64,000 nucleotides of DNA from an uncultured Bacillota bacterium (GTDB lineage: Bacteria; Bacillota; Clostridia; Oscillospirales; Oscillospiraceae): contig CANSDP010000002.1 of assembly GCA_947645675.1 (NCBI GenBank), positions 62,001-126,000 of the forward strand. Reading direction: 5' to 3'. A program made the translations under genes and the position numbers. The notes beneath the pieces are model-generated. The model searched no databases, was not told where the DNA came from, and worked only from the letters and a program-made list of their open reading frames with translations. Positions 15,138 through 24,321 of this stretch are shown here, piece by piece. Every line of letters starts with the position of its first letter. Position 1 is the first letter of the stretch.

Positions 15138-17228
15138 ATGGAGATCACCCGCGACACCCCTCTGACCGACTTCCCCGGTGTGGGGGAGGCCCGTGCCAGG
15201 AAGCTGGAAAAGCTGGGCCTGTCCAAGGCGGGCGACCTGCTCACCTGGTACCCCCGGGACTATGAGGACCGGCGGAAGGTCCACACCATCCGGGACGCCC
15301 CCCTGGAGGGCCGGGTGTGCGTCGCGGCCATGGCGGCGGAGCACCCCCGGCTGTCCCGTGTCCGCAAGGGGCTGGAGCTGGTACAGGTGAAGGTGGTGGA
15401 CAATACGGGGGCCCTCCACCTCACCTTCTTCAACCAGAGCTATGTGGAGCGGGCCATACGGGCGGGGGAGGAATACATCTTCTATGGCACAGTGGAGGTC
15501 CAGGGCCGGCGGAGGACCATGGTCAACCCCATCTTTGAGCGGGCGGGAACCCAGTCCGTCACCGGCTGCATCATGCCCGTCTACCGGCTGACGGCAGGCA
15601 TCTCCAACCATCTGCTGGCCTCCCTGGTCCGGCAGGCCCTGCCCTGCGCCGAGGGGATTTCTGAGACCCTGCCTCAGCGCGTCCGGCAGGCCCGCAGTCT
15701 GGCGGCGGCGGAGTTTGCCGTGAAAAATATCCACTTCCCCCAGGACGAACAGGCCCTGGACCTGGCCCGGCGGCGGCTGGCCTTTGAGGAGCTGTTCTAT
15801 CTGGCGGTAGGCCTCAGCTTCCTTAAGGACCGCCGGGACCAGGGGGGCGGGGGGCTGGCCGTCCCCCCTCGGCCCAAGGAGGAATTTCTCGCCCTGCTCC
15901 CCTTCGCCCCCACCGGGGCTCAGAGCCGGGTGATGGACGAGGTGGCGGGGGATATGGCCTCGGGCCGGCCCATGAACCGGCTGGTCCAGGGGGACGTGGG
16001 CTCAGGCAAGACGGTGGTGGCGGCCTACGCCGGGTGGCTGTGCGCCGGGAGCGGCTGTCAGGGGGCCCTGATGGCCCCCACCGAGGTGCTGGCGGAACAG
16101 CACTTCAAGTCCCTGTCCACCCTCCTGGCTCCCGCCGAGGTGCGGGTGGGCCTGCTCACCGGCTCCATGACCGCCGCCGAGAAGATAAAGACCCGGACCG
16201 CCCTGGCCCGGGGGGAGATCGGCTTTGTGGTGGGCACCCACGCCCTCATCTCCGATGGGGTGGAGTTTGCCAACCTGGCCCTCATCGTGGCTGACGAGCA
16301 GCACCGCTTCGGGGTAGCCCAGCGGGCGGCCCTGGCCGCCAAGGGCGGGGAGGACACGCCGCCCCATGTCCTGGTCATGTCGGCCACCCCCATCCCCCGG
16401 ACCTTGGCCCTCATCATCTACGGGGACCTGGACGTGTCGGTGATCGACCAGCTCCCCCCGGGCCGGACCCCCATCTCCACCTACGTGGTCCGGGAGGACA
16501 AGCGGCAGAGGATGTACGGCTTTGTCCGGAAGCAGGTGGCCGAGGGGCGGCAGGCGTATATCATCTGCCCCGCCGTGGAGGAGAATCCCGACGCCGCCCT
16601 CCCCGGGGAGGAGAGCCCCGCTTTGAATTTAAAGGCCGTCAAAACTTATGCGGACAAGCTGCAAAAGGAGGTCTTTCCCGACCTGCGGGTGGACATCCTC
16701 CACGGGAAGATGAAGCCCCGGGAGAAGGAGGCGGCTATGTCCGCCTTCGCCCGGGGGGAGACCCAGGTACTGGTGGCCACCACTGTGGTGGAGGTAGGGG
16801 TGGATGTGCCCAATGCCTCCCTCATCATCATCGAGAACGCCGACCGCTTCGGCCTCAGCCAGCTCCACCAGCTCCGGGGCCGGGTGGGCCGGGGACAGCA
16901 CCCCTCCCACTGCGTCCTCATCACCGCCACCCACAGCCTGGAGGCCATGGAGCGGCTCCACACCCTGGCCTCCACCACCGACGGCTTCAAGATATCCGAG
17001 GAGGACCTGAAGGCCCGGGGACCCGGCGACTTCTTCGGCAACCGGCAGCACGGCCTGCCCCAGATGAAGCTGGCCGACCTCACCGGGGATATGCGCCTGC
17101 TCAGCGAGGCCCAGGAGGCCGCCCGGGAGCTGCTGGAGGCCGACCCCTGCCTTGCCGCCCCGGAAAACCGCCCCGTCTGGGAGCGGGTGCGCCGGCTCTT
17201 CGCCGATACGCCGGATATTTTTAATTAG
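15138..17228 (+). CDS. recG: ATP-dependent DNA helicase RecG
   Basis: 696-residue branched-DNA helicase that remodels stalled forks and Holliday junctions. An N-terminal wedge/OB domain (DFPGVGEARARKLEKLG at about 11-27, YPRDYEDR at about 40) is followed by helicase domain 1 with Walker A GDVGSGKT (~284-291), DEQHRFG (~385-391) and SATPIPRT, helicase domain 2 with TTVVEVGVDVP and QLRGRVGRG, and the RecG tail. Full family length. ATG preceded by AAAGGAGG. An R1 repeat follows the stop codon. Confidence 0.97.
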   Translation: MEITRDTPLTDFPGVGEARARKLEKLGLSKAGDLLTWYPRDYEDRRKVHTIRDAPLEGRVCVAAMAAEHPRLSRVRKGLELVQVKVVDNTGALHLTFFNQSYVERAIRAGEEYIFYGTVEVQGRRRTMVNPIFERAGTQSVTGCIMPVYRLTAGISNHLLASLVRQALPCAEGISETLPQRVRQARSLAAAEFAVKNIHFPQDEQALDLARRRLAFEELFYLAVGLSFLKDRRDQGGGGLAVPPRPKEEFLALLPFAPTGAQSRVMDEVAGDMASGRPMNRLVQGDVGSGKTVVAAYAGWLCAGSGCQGALMAPTEVLAEQHFKSLSTLLAPAEVRVGLLTGSMTAAEKIKTRTALARGEIGFVVGTHALISDGVEFANLALIVADEQHRFGVAQRAALAAKGGEDTPPHVLVMSATPIPRTLALIIYGDLDVSVIDQLPPGRTPISTYVVREDKRQRMYGFVRKQVAEGRQAYIICPAVEENPDAALPGEESPALNLKAVKTYADKLQKEVFPDLRVDILHGKMKPREKEAAMSAFARGETQVLVATTVVEVGVDVPNASLIIIENADRFGLSQLHQLRGRVGRGQHPSHCVLITATHSLEAMERLHTLASTTDGFKISEEDLKARGPGDFFGNRQHGLPQMKLADLTGDMRLLSEAQEAARELLEADPCLAAPENRPVWERVRRLFADTPDIFN

Positions 17229-17255
17229 AATCCCTCCACCCCCGTCCCGCGGACA

Positions 17256-17384
17256 AAAGGCTCCCTCCCCGAGGGAGCTGTCAGCCGCAGGCTGACTGAG
17301 GGAGTCACCCGCTCCCCGCAGCCCTCCGGAGGACTCCCTCTGTCACGGCTTCGCCGCGCCACCTCCCTCGAAGAGGGAGGCTTT
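17256..17384. repeat. Dispersed palindromic repeat R1
   Basis: 129-bp copy with AAAGGCTCCCTC and GAGGGAGGCTTT ends and internal stems CTCCCTCCCCGAGGGAG and GTCAGCCGCAGGCTGAC. It fills most of the recG to GNAT gap. Confidence 0.8.
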
Positions 17385-17448
17385 GCCCTGCGGGGGACGG
17401 GGGGCATAGGGTGCGAAGAGGGAACATTAACTAAAGGAGAAAACAATT

Positions 17449-17901
17449 ATGCTGACCTTTCGAGATATCACCCCCGGCGACCGGGACCTGGTGATTCCCA
17501 TGGTCCGGGACTTCTATCAAAGCGACGCGGTGGACCACCCGGTGAACGCCGCCGTTCTGGAGCGGTCCTTCCAGGCCGCCGCCGGCCCCGCGGAGCCCCT
17601 CCTTCGGGGTCTGCTTATCCAGTGGGAGGGCCGGCCCGCCGGATACATGTATATCACCCAGTGCTACTCCGCCGAGGTGGGGGGCCGGTGTGTGTTCATT
17701 GAGGAGATCTTTCTGAAGCCGGAGTTCCGGGGACAGGGGCTGGGCACGGAGATTATGGCCTGGCTGGAGCGGGAGTATCCCGCCGCCCGCCGCTTCCGGC
17801 TGGAGGTCACCCAGGTCAATCAAGGGGCCGTCCGCCTGTATCAGCGGGCGGGGTATGAATTTCTGCGTTACGACCAGATGGTGCTGGACAAAATCAACTG
17901 A
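17449..17901 (+). CDS. GNAT-family N-acetyltransferase
   Basis: 150-residue acetyl-CoA-dependent acyltransferase. The acetyl-CoA pyrophosphate loop is visible as FRGQGLGTEI (about 93-102), with the preceding beta4 strand CVFIEEIFLKPE and the C-terminal NQGAVRLYQRAGYEF block typical of the fold. Substrate unknown. The start is preceded by AAAGGAG. It ends 15 bp before the C_GCAxxG gene and is probably cotranscribed with it. Confidence 0.9.
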   Translation: MLTFRDITPGDRDLVIPMVRDFYQSDAVDHPVNAAVLERSFQAAAGPAEPLLRGLLIQWEGRPAGYMYITQCYSAEVGGRCVFIEEIFLKPEFRGQGLGTEIMAWLEREYPAARRFRLEVTQVNQGAVRLYQRAGYEFLRYDQMVLDKIN

Positions 17902-17916
17902 GAGAGGAAGAATTTT

Positions 17917-18285
17917 ATGACTCACCTGGAAAAGGCACGGGAGCTCCGGGCCCGCACCGACATTCACTTCAACTGCTGTCAATCCGTCCTGGTTCCCTTC
18001 GCCCGGGAGATGGGCCTGACCGAGGACCAGGCCTACGCCCTGGGGGACAATTTCGGCGCGGGGATGCGCTGCGGCTCCACCTGCGGGGCCCTGTCCGGGG
18101 CGCTGATGGTGCTGGGGATGACCCACTACCCCCCGGAGGAGGCGGACAGCTTCCGGCGCAAGTTTCTGGAGGACCACGGGGAAATCCACTGCGCCGCCCT
18201 GCTGAAGGCCGCCCATGAGGCGGGCATCCCCCGGAAGGAGCACTGCGACGGCCTGGTGCTGGACACGGTGGAGGCGCTGGGATAA
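17917..18285 (+). CDS. C_GCAxxG_C_C family protein
   Basis: 122-residue small protein with the family's cysteine pattern: Cys20/Cys21 (FNCCQSV), Cys52 and Cys56 (GMRCGSTCGALSGA), Cys92 and Cys110. These proteins are thought to bind a metal or cluster or act in redox reactions, and often neighbour oxidoreductases; their biochemical role is unsettled. The Cys set appears complete. No signal peptide. GAGAGGAAG precedes the ATG. A strong hairpin follows. Confidence 0.88.
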   Translation: MTHLEKARELRARTDIHFNCCQSVLVPFAREMGLTEDQAYALGDNFGAGMRCGSTCGALSGALMVLGMTHYPPEEADSFRRKFLEDHGEIHCAALLKAAHEAGIPRKEHCDGLVLDTVEALG

Positions 18286-18287
18286 AA

Positions 18288-18324
18288 CCAAACAGGGACA
18301 CCCCGTTAGGGTGTCCCTGTTTGG
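18288..18324. terminator. Strong hairpin after the C_GCAxxG gene
   Basis: 16-bp perfect stem (18288-18303 with 18309-18324) with a 5-nt loop, CCAAACAGGG outward. It has no long T-run beyond the TTTGG of the stem. Confidence 0.65.
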
Positions 18325-18364
18325 CGATCTGGAAGGATGGATGAAAAAGGAATGATGGAGTCCA

Positions 18365-18423
18365 GGTAAAAATTTGGAACAGCCGGCAAGAGCGGCAGCC
18401 GACTCTTCGTTAAATTTTTAACC
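18365..18423. repeat. Inverted repeat in the AT-rich gap before mutY
   Basis: GGTAAAAATTT (18365-18375) and AAATTTTTAACC (18412-18423), one-base bulge, enclosing a GC-rich GCCGGC...GGCAGCC segment. It lies in a 307-bp gap with lower GC than its surroundings; nothing else was recognised apart from a weak TATGAT at 18504-18509. Confidence 0.4.
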
Positions 18424-18592
18424 TTTTCTCTGTCACAAACTTTACCACTTCGCCTGAGAAAATACCATCCCCAAATCCATTATACATGATATTACTGTTT
18501 TCTTATGATTTCAATCATAGAGCGGCCCGCCCGCAAATCCGCGCCCGGAAGGGAGATAATGGGCCATAATTCCACAAGAGAGGAGCCTGACC

Positions 18593-19639
18593 GTGAACGA
18601 ACTGTCCCAGCTGGCCGTCCCCCTGCTTACCTGGTATCGGGAGAACGCCAGAGCTCTGCCCTGGCGGAGCGACCCCACCCCTTACCATGTGTGGGTATCT
18701 GAGATCATGCTCCAGCAGACCCGGGTGGCGGCGGTGCTGGACTACTACCGCCGCTTTCTGGAGGCCGCCCCCTGCCCCGCCGCTCTGGCCTCCCTGTCCC
18801 CGGACCAGCTGATGAAGCTGTGGCAGGGCCTGGGCTACTACAGCCGGGCCCGGAACCTGCAAAAGGCGGCGGTTCAGATCATGGAGGACCATGCCGGGGT
18901 ATTTCCAAACACTTATGAGGCTATCCGGGCCCTGGCCGGGGTGGGAGACTACACCGCCGGGGCCATCGCCTCCATCGCCTTTGGCCTGCCCGTCCCGGCG
19001 GTGGACGGCAACGTCCTCCGGGTGACCGCCCGCATCACCGGGGACGGCGGGGATATCTCCACCCCCGCGATGAAAAAGAAGGTGACCGCCGCCCTGGCGG
19101 AGGTGATTCCCCTGGACGCCCCGGGGGACTTCAACCAGGCCCTGATGGAGCTGGGGGCCACCGTCTGCCTGCCCAACGGCGCGCCGCTGTGTGAAAAATG
19201 TCCCGCCGCCGCCCTCTGTCAGGCCTTTCAGGAGGGCCGCACCGGCGAGCTGCCCGTCAAGGCGGCGAAGAAGGCCCGGCGTGTGGAGGAGCGGACCGTC
19301 TACCTCCTGTTCCACGGGGACAGGGTAGCCCTCCGCCGCCGACCGGATCGGGGCCTGCTGGCGGGGCTGTGGGAGTATCCCAACGAGTTGACGGCTGGGG
19401 CGGACTGGCCGGAGCGGTGGGGTCTGTCCGCCCCGTGCCTGGAACAGGCGGGGACCGGGAAGCACATCTTCACCCATATCGAGTGGCGCATGACCGCCCT
19501 GGCCGGGGAGCTGGACAGCCCCGCCCTGCCCGAGGGCTGGGTGTGGGCCAGCCGTGAGGACCTGCGGGACGCCTACGCCGTCCCCAACGCCTTCCAGTCC
19601 TTCCGGGGGACCGTCCTGGACCGGCTGGGCCATTTCTGA
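18593..19639 (+). CDS. mutY: A/G-specific adenine glycosylase MutY
   Basis: 348-residue base-excision repair glycosylase removing adenine opposite 8-oxoguanine. Catalytic Glu37 (SEIMLQQTRV); helix-hairpin-helix LAGVGDYTAGAI with catalytic Asp138 (VDGNV); the [4Fe-4S] cysteines are Cys192, Cys200, Cys203 and Cys209 (CX7CX2CX5C, one residue longer in the first gap than in E. coli). A C-terminal NUDIX-like 8-oxoG recognition domain follows (about 225-345). GTG start at 18593 after AGAGGAG. The radical SAM gene starts 13 bp downstream. Confidence 0.95.
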   Translation: MNELSQLAVPLLTWYRENARALPWRSDPTPYHVWVSEIMLQQTRVAAVLDYYRRFLEAAPCPAALASLSPDQLMKLWQGLGYYSRARNLQKAAVQIMEDHAGVFPNTYEAIRALAGVGDYTAGAIASIAFGLPVPAVDGNVLRVTARITGDGGDISTPAMKKKVTAALAEVIPLDAPGDFNQALMELGATVCLPNGAPLCEKCPAAALCQAFQEGRTGELPVKAAKKARRVEERTVYLLFHGDRVALRRRPDRGLLAGLWEYPNELTAGADWPERWGLSAPCLEQAGTGKHIFTHIEWRMTALAGELDSPALPEGWVWASREDLRDAYAVPNAFQSFRGTVLDRLGHF

Positions 19640-19652
19640 GAGGAGGGGCGCT

Positions 19653-20531
19653 ATGATCTGCGCGCTGTGTCCCCGAGGCTGCGGGGCGGAGCGGACCGAA
19701 ACCGCCGGGAGAGGCTATTGCCGGATGCCCGAGAGGCCTGTCCTGGCCCGGGCCGCCCTCCACCTCTGGGAGGAGCCCCCCATCTCCGGTACCCGGGGCT
19801 CGGGGACGGTGTTCTTCTCCGGCTGTTCCCTGGGGTGTGTGTTCTGTCAGAATGAGAAAATCAGCCATGAGGGTTTCGGAAAGGCCGTCTCCCTGGAGCG
19901 TCTGCGGGAGATCTGTGTGACGCTGATTGCCCAGGGGGCCCACAACCTGAATTTCGTCAACCCCACCCACTACGCCCATGTGCTGTCCGCCCTGCTGGAG
20001 GACTGGCGTCCCCCTGTCCCTGTTGTATTCAACACCGGGGGATATGACAAAGCGGATACTCTGCGGACGCTGGAGGGCAAGATCGACATCTATCTCCCCG
20101 ACCTGAAATACCTGGACGGGGACAGGGCGGGGCGGTACTCTGCCGCCCCCAACTACCCGGAGGCGGCTCGGGAGGCCATCCGGGAGATGGTCCATCAAAC
20201 CGGGCCCTGCCGGTTTGATGATGACGGCCTGTTATTAAGAGGGACGATAATACGCCACCTCATCCTTCCCGGACAGCTGAACCAGGCCAAGGCGGTGATG
20301 GACTGGACGGCCCGGGAATTTCCCGCCGGGACGGTGCTCTTCTCCCTCATGAGCCAGTACACTCCCTGGGGGAACCTGTCCGCCGTCCCGGAGCTGGACC
20401 GCCGCCTGCGCCCCGGGGAGGTACGGACGGCTCAGGAATACATGAAAAATCTGGGCCTGCCCGGCTTCGTCCAGGAGCGGACCTCCGCCCGGGAGGAGTA
20501 CACCCCGCCCTTCGACCTGACGGGAATCTGA
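19653..20531 (+). CDS. PflX-like radical SAM protein (PFL-activase homologue)
   Basis: 292-residue radical SAM enzyme of the group annotated as pyruvate-formate-lyase activase-like (COG1313-type). The [4Fe-4S]/SAM motif is C58-X3-C62-X2-C65 (FSGCSLGCVFCQN). An extra N-terminal Cys cluster (CALCPRGCG, GYCRM) precedes it. GGYD and DIYLPDLKY blocks fit the family. The ATG at 19653 follows GAGGAGGGG; longer upstream reading frames overlap mutY without a ribosome site. Substrate unknown. Confidence 0.85.
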   Translation: MICALCPRGCGAERTETAGRGYCRMPERPVLARAALHLWEEPPISGTRGSGTVFFSGCSLGCVFCQNEKISHEGFGKAVSLERLREICVTLIAQGAHNLNFVNPTHYAHVLSALLEDWRPPVPVVFNTGGYDKADTLRTLEGKIDIYLPDLKYLDGDRAGRYSAAPNYPEAAREAIREMVHQTGPCRFDDDGLLLRGTIIRHLILPGQLNQAKAVMDWTAREFPAGTVLFSLMSQYTPWGNLSAVPELDRRLRPGEVRTAQEYMKNLGLPGFVQERTSAREEYTPPFDLTGI

Positions 20532-20588
20532 CCCGATACTTGGGGCGGGCTTTTCGGCAAAATTCCCCTGTGCAGGGAGGGGGAAGTC

Positions 20589-20597
20589 TGATATAAT
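20589..20597 (+). promoter_or_regulatory. Extended -10 promoter of hemW
   Basis: TGATATAAT (TGnTATAAT extended -10) 32 bp before the ATG; no good -35 is visible, as expected for an extended -10. Confidence 0.55.
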
Positions 20598-20628
20598 GTT
20601 GAGCATCAACAGGTACGGAGGAGCTATC

Positions 20629-21858
20629 ATGCGAAGGAGACAGGCGGCGGGGGAGCGGCTGGGTATTTATATCCACATCCCCTTTTGCCGGAGCAAATGC
20701 GATTACTGTGATTTCTATTCCCTGGCCGGCCAGGAGGGGCGGATGGACGAGTATCAGCGGGCGCTGCTGGCCCATCTGAGGGAGACCGCCCCCATGGCGT
20801 CCAGCTGTGTGGTGGACACGGTCTACTTCGGCGGGGGCACCCCCAGCTGGTACGGGGCGAAGCGCCTGCGGGAGCTGCTGTCCGCCATCCGGAAGGCCTA
20901 CCGGGTGGAGAAGGGAGCGGAGGTCACCCTTGAGGCCAACCCGGACAGCGTGGACTTCAAGTCCATGCAGGCTCTGCGGCGGGCGGGGTTCAACCGGGTG
21001 TCCTTCGGCATCCAGTCGGCCTGCCCTGGGGAGCTGGAGGCGGTCCACCGTCCTCACACGGTCCAGCGGGGGGACCAGGCGGTGGAGGAGGCCCGGCGGG
21101 CGGGGCTGAAAAATGTGTCGCTGGACCTGATCTACGGCCTGCCCGGGCAGACCGGGGCCAGCTGGCGGGAGACGGTGGAGCACGCCCTGTCTCTGGCCCC
21201 GGAGCACCTGTCCTGCTACGGCCTGAAGGTGGAGGAGGGCACCCTCCTGGCCGCCCGGGTCGCCCGGGGAGAGACCCTGCCCGACGACGACAGTCAGGCG
21301 GATATGTACCTCTGGGCGGTGGACCGGCTGGCCCAGGCGGGCTATGAGCAGTATGAGATCTCCAACTTTGCCAAGCCCGGCCTTTTCTCCCGGCACAATC
21401 TGCGTTACTGGCAGCTTCGGCCCTATCTGGGCTTCGGCCCGGCGGCCCACTCCGACTTCGGCGGACGGCGGTACGCCTGGGTGCGGGACCTGGAGGGGTA
21501 CATGAGCGGCGTGCTGTCCGGAGGGGAGCTGCTGGACAGCCAGGAGCTGATTCCCGAGAAGGAGAGGGGGAGCGAATACCTGATGCTGGGCCTGCGCACC
21601 GTCCAGGGGGTGGAGGAGTGGGAGTACCGGGGGCGGTATTTTATGGACTTCTCCCCCATCGAACGCCGGCTGGAGGAGTTTGCCGCCCAGGGCTGGTCGG
21701 CAAAGACGGCGGAGGGCCGCTGGCGGTTCACCCCCAAGGGCTTTCTGGTGTCCAACCAGCTGATCGGCGACCTGCTGGAGCGGCAGGAACGGGCCAGCCT
21801 GGGCGAGCTGCTCCCCAAGGCCCAGGCCCGCTATCAGGACAGGACCCGGCGGCGGTAG
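20629..21858 (+). CDS. hemW: Radical SAM heme chaperone HemW
   Basis: 409-residue HemN-like protein. The cluster motif is C20-X3-C24-X2-C27 (PFCRSKCDYCDF), without the extra Cys that marks true coproporphyrinogen oxidases, so heme insertion (HemW) is favoured over porphyrin synthesis. YFGGGTPS, EANPDS and FNRVSFGIQS blocks and the C-terminal HemN domain are present. ATG at 20629 follows GGAGGAG; an in-frame ATG at 20596 lies in the -10. It precedes murA but is separated by a 258-bp gap with a promoter. Confidence 0.92.
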   Translation: MRRRQAAGERLGIYIHIPFCRSKCDYCDFYSLAGQEGRMDEYQRALLAHLRETAPMASSCVVDTVYFGGGTPSWYGAKRLRELLSAIRKAYRVEKGAEVTLEANPDSVDFKSMQALRRAGFNRVSFGIQSACPGELEAVHRPHTVQRGDQAVEEARRAGLKNVSLDLIYGLPGQTGASWRETVEHALSLAPEHLSCYGLKVEEGTLLAARVARGETLPDDDSQADMYLWAVDRLAQAGYEQYEISNFAKPGLFSRHNLRYWQLRPYLGFGPAAHSDFGGRRYAWVRDLEGYMSGVLSGGELLDSQELIPEKERGSEYLMLGLRTVQGVEEWEYRGRYFMDFSPIERRLEEFAAQGWSAKTAEGRWRFTPKGFLVSNQLIGDLLERQERASLGELLPKAQARYQDRTRRR

Positions 21859-21974
21859 CGCCGCCCCTGTCTGCCAAAAATTGAATATTTTTTTCATCAT
21901 CGGACAGCGGAGCGGCTCTTTTGCCTCCGCTGTCCGTCTTTTTTAACAATTCATTCACACCTGCGTAATTTTTG

Positions 21975-22003
21975 TTGCAAGCGGGATATAATAGTGCTAT
22001 AAT
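21975..22003 (+). promoter_or_regulatory. murA promoter
   Basis: TTGCAA (21975-21980), 17 bp, TATAAT (21998-22003). Confidence 0.75.
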
Positions 22004-22020
22004 ATATCCGATTTGTTATG

Positions 22021-22098
22021 CCCTGACTGAATCAGGGTGTTCTTTATGATATTACATATGGCTCTCCAGCCATATCTTCTATAGATTCCAAGACTTGG
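22021..22098 (+). promoter_or_regulatory. Structured murA leader with three small hairpins
   Basis: CCCTGA-CTGAA-TCAGGG, CATATGGCT-CTCC-AGCCATATC and TTCCAAG-A-CTTGGAA occur one after another in the ~105-nt leader. No known riboswitch was recognised and no T-run follows. Confidence 0.45.
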
Positions 22099-22116
22099 AA
22101 AAGAGGGTGCTGTCGC

Positions 22117-23412
22117 TTGACAAAATATTTGATTCACGGAGGAAATACCCTCCACGGAACCATCCAGATCAGCGGGGCCAAAAACGCCGCTGTAGCCATC
22201 ATTCCCGCCGCTCTGCTGGTAGACGGCGTGTGCCGCATTGAAAACGTCCCCCAGATCAGCGACGTGACGCTGATCCTTCAGATTTTAAGAGAGCTGGGCG
22301 CCGACGTGCGCATGGTGAACCGGACCACCCTGGAGGTGGACTGCTCCCATATCCGCAACCGCCAGGTGCCCTATGAGCTGGCCCGGAGGATTCGAGCCAG
22401 CTATTACCTGGTCGGCTCCCTGCTGGGCCGGTTCGGCTGGGCGGAGGTCCCCCTGCCCGGCGGCTGTGACCTGGGCGGACGGCCTGTGGACCAGCATATC
22501 AAGGGCTTTGTGGCTATGGGGGCCGAGGTGGACGTGCGCAACGGCCTGATTTACGCCCGGGTGCCCAACGGAGCCCGCCTGTCCGGGGGACAGGTCTATC
22601 TGGATATCGTCTCCGTGGGGGCCACCATGAATATCATGCTGGCCGCCACCCTGGCCAGCGGCCTCACCGTCATCGAAAACGCCGCCAAGGAGCCCCATAT
22701 CGTGGATCTGGCCAACTTCCTCAACTCCATGGGGGCCGACATCCGGGGGGCGGGCACCGACGTGATCAAGATCAGAGGGGTGTCCCGGCTGAGGGGCGGC
22801 GCCTACTCCATCATCCCCGATCAGATTGAGGCGGGCACCTATATGGCCGCTGTGGCCGCTGCGGGGGGCGAGGTGCTCATCAAGAACGTCATTCCAAAGC
22901 ACCTGGACTGCATTACCGCCAAGCTGGTGGAGATGGGGGTGGACGTGGAGGAGCGGGACGACGCCCTCCTCCTCCGCCGGGAGGGTCCCATGGGCCGGGT
23001 GAACGTAAAGACCATGCCCTACCCCGGCTTTCCCACCGACATGCAGCCTCAGATCGCCGCCGTCCTGTGCGTGGCGCAGGGCACCAGTGTCCTCACCGAG
23101 GGGGTCTGGGACAACCGCTACCGCTATGTGGACGAGTTCCGCCGCATGGGGGCCCACATCCAGGTGGACGGCAAGGTGGCCGTCATCGAGGGGGTGGACC
23201 ACCTGACGGGAGCTCCCGTTCACGCCTGCGACCTGCGGGCCGGAGCCGCTATGATTATCGCCGGTCTGGCCGCTCAGGGCGTCACCGAGATCGACGGCAT
23301 CCACCACATTGAGCGTGGCTATGAGACCATCGTGGAAAAGCTGGCCAGTCTGGGCGCCGACATCCAGACCGTCGCTATCCCGGACGAGGATAGTCAGGCG
23401 CAGGTGGGATAA
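22117..23412 (+). CDS. murA: UDP-N-acetylglucosamine 1-carboxyvinyltransferase MurA
   Basis: 431-residue cytoplasmic enzyme for the first committed step of peptidoglycan synthesis, transferring enolpyruvyl from PEP to UDP-GlcNAc. Lys22/Asn23 (SGAKNAA) and catalytic Cys117 in LPGGCDLGGRPVDQHIKG are present, so it keeps the fosfomycin-targeted cysteine. DYRRSG-type end motifs (GAAMIIAGLAAQG) are at about 375. TTG start at 22117 with AGAGGG upstream. Followed by a terminator and then walJ-rlmH. Confidence 0.96.
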   Translation: MTKYLIHGGNTLHGTIQISGAKNAAVAIIPAALLVDGVCRIENVPQISDVTLILQILRELGADVRMVNRTTLEVDCSHIRNRQVPYELARRIRASYYLVGSLLGRFGWAEVPLPGGCDLGGRPVDQHIKGFVAMGAEVDVRNGLIYARVPNGARLSGGQVYLDIVSVGATMNIMLAATLASGLTVIENAAKEPHIVDLANFLNSMGADIRGAGTDVIKIRGVSRLRGGAYSIIPDQIEAGTYMAAVAAAGGEVLIKNVIPKHLDCITAKLVEMGVDVEERDDALLLRREGPMGRVNVKTMPYPGFPTDMQPQIAAVLCVAQGTSVLTEGVWDNRYRYVDEFRRMGAHIQVDGKVAVIEGVDHLTGAPVHACDLRAGAAMIIAGLAAQGVTEIDGIHHIERGYETIVEKLASLGADIQTVAIPDEDSQAQVG

Positions 23413-23452
23413 CAGCGCCTGTAGGGGCCGGCGCGCCCCGCACAGCATTTCC

Positions 23453-23489
23453 CAGGGTCCGGCAAGGGTGTCGGACCCTGAACTCTTTT
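23453..23489 (+). terminator. murA terminator
   Basis: AGGGTCCG / CGGACCCT stem followed by GAACTCTTTTT. Confidence 0.8.
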
Positions 23490-23505
23490 TATGAGGAGCG
23501 ATATT

Positions 23506-24321
23506 TTGTTCACCTTTACCACCCTTGCAAGCGGCTCGCTGGGCAACGCCGCTCTGGTCTCCTGCGGAGACACCCACATCCTGCTGGACGCGGGGATTTC
23601 CGCCAAGCGCGTCACCGCAGGGCTGGCGGAGCTGGGGGTGAAGCCCCGTCAGCTGTCCGCCATCCTGCTGACCCATGAGCACAGCGACCATGTGTCCGGC
23701 CTGCGGGTGCTGACCAAAAAGGCGGGGGCTCCCATCTACGCCACCCGTCCCACCCTGTGGGAGTGGTGCAAGCGGAACCGGTGCGACGAGGTAAAGGCGC
23801 TGTTCCAGCCCCATGAGGCGGGGACCGGGTTTCAGATCGGCTCGCTGTGGGCGGAGTCCTTCCCCACCCCCCACGACGCGGCGGGCAGCGTAGGCTGGTC
23901 CATCGCCGGGGAGGGGGGGCGCATGGTGCTGTGTACCGACCTGGGCCATGTCACCGAGCCGGTCCGCCGGGCGGTGGCGGGCTGTGACCTGCTGGTGTGC
24001 GAGGCCAATCACGACGTGGACTGGGTCAAATCGGGACCCTATCCCTACTACTTAAAGCAGCGCATTTTGGGAGACTACGGCCACCTGTCCAACGAGGCGG
24101 GGGCCGAGCTGGCCGCCTTTGCCGTGGAGAACGGCACCCGGTCGGTGATTCTGGCCCACCTGTCCCAGACCAACAACACCCCCGCCCGGGCCTATGAGAC
24201 GGCGGCTCTCCGCCTGACGGCTATGGACCGCAATCTGGAGCGGGACATCTCCCTGTCCGTCGCCCCCGCCGGCAGCCTGGGGCCGACCGTTGCCCTGGGA
24301 AGGGAGGCGCCGGTATGCTGA
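23506..24321 (+). CDS. walJ: MBL-fold metallohydrolase, YycJ/WalJ family
   Basis: About 271-residue metallo-beta-lactamase-fold protein. It opens FTFTTLASGSLGNA, contains the metal motif THEHSDHVSG and later FPTPHDAAG, CTDLGHV, EANHD and LAHLSQTNN, all in YycJ order. YycJ homologues are linked to cell-wall control with WalRK and to DNA repair/processing. The TTG at 23506 is preferred because GAGGAG lies 7 nt before it; the ATG at 23491 overlaps that site and would add five residues. It overlaps rlmH by 7 bp. Confidence 0.9.
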   Translation: MFTFTTLASGSLGNAALVSCGDTHILLDAGISAKRVTAGLAELGVKPRQLSAILLTHEHSDHVSGLRVLTKKAGAPIYATRPTLWEWCKRNRCDEVKALFQPHEAGTGFQIGSLWAESFPTPHDAAGSVGWSIAGEGGRMVLCTDLGHVTEPVRRAVAGCDLLVCEANHDVDWVKSGPYPYYLKQRILGDYGHLSNEAGAELAAFAVENGTRSVILAHLSQTNNTPARAYETAALRLTAMDRNLERDISLSVAPAGSLGPTVALGREAPVC

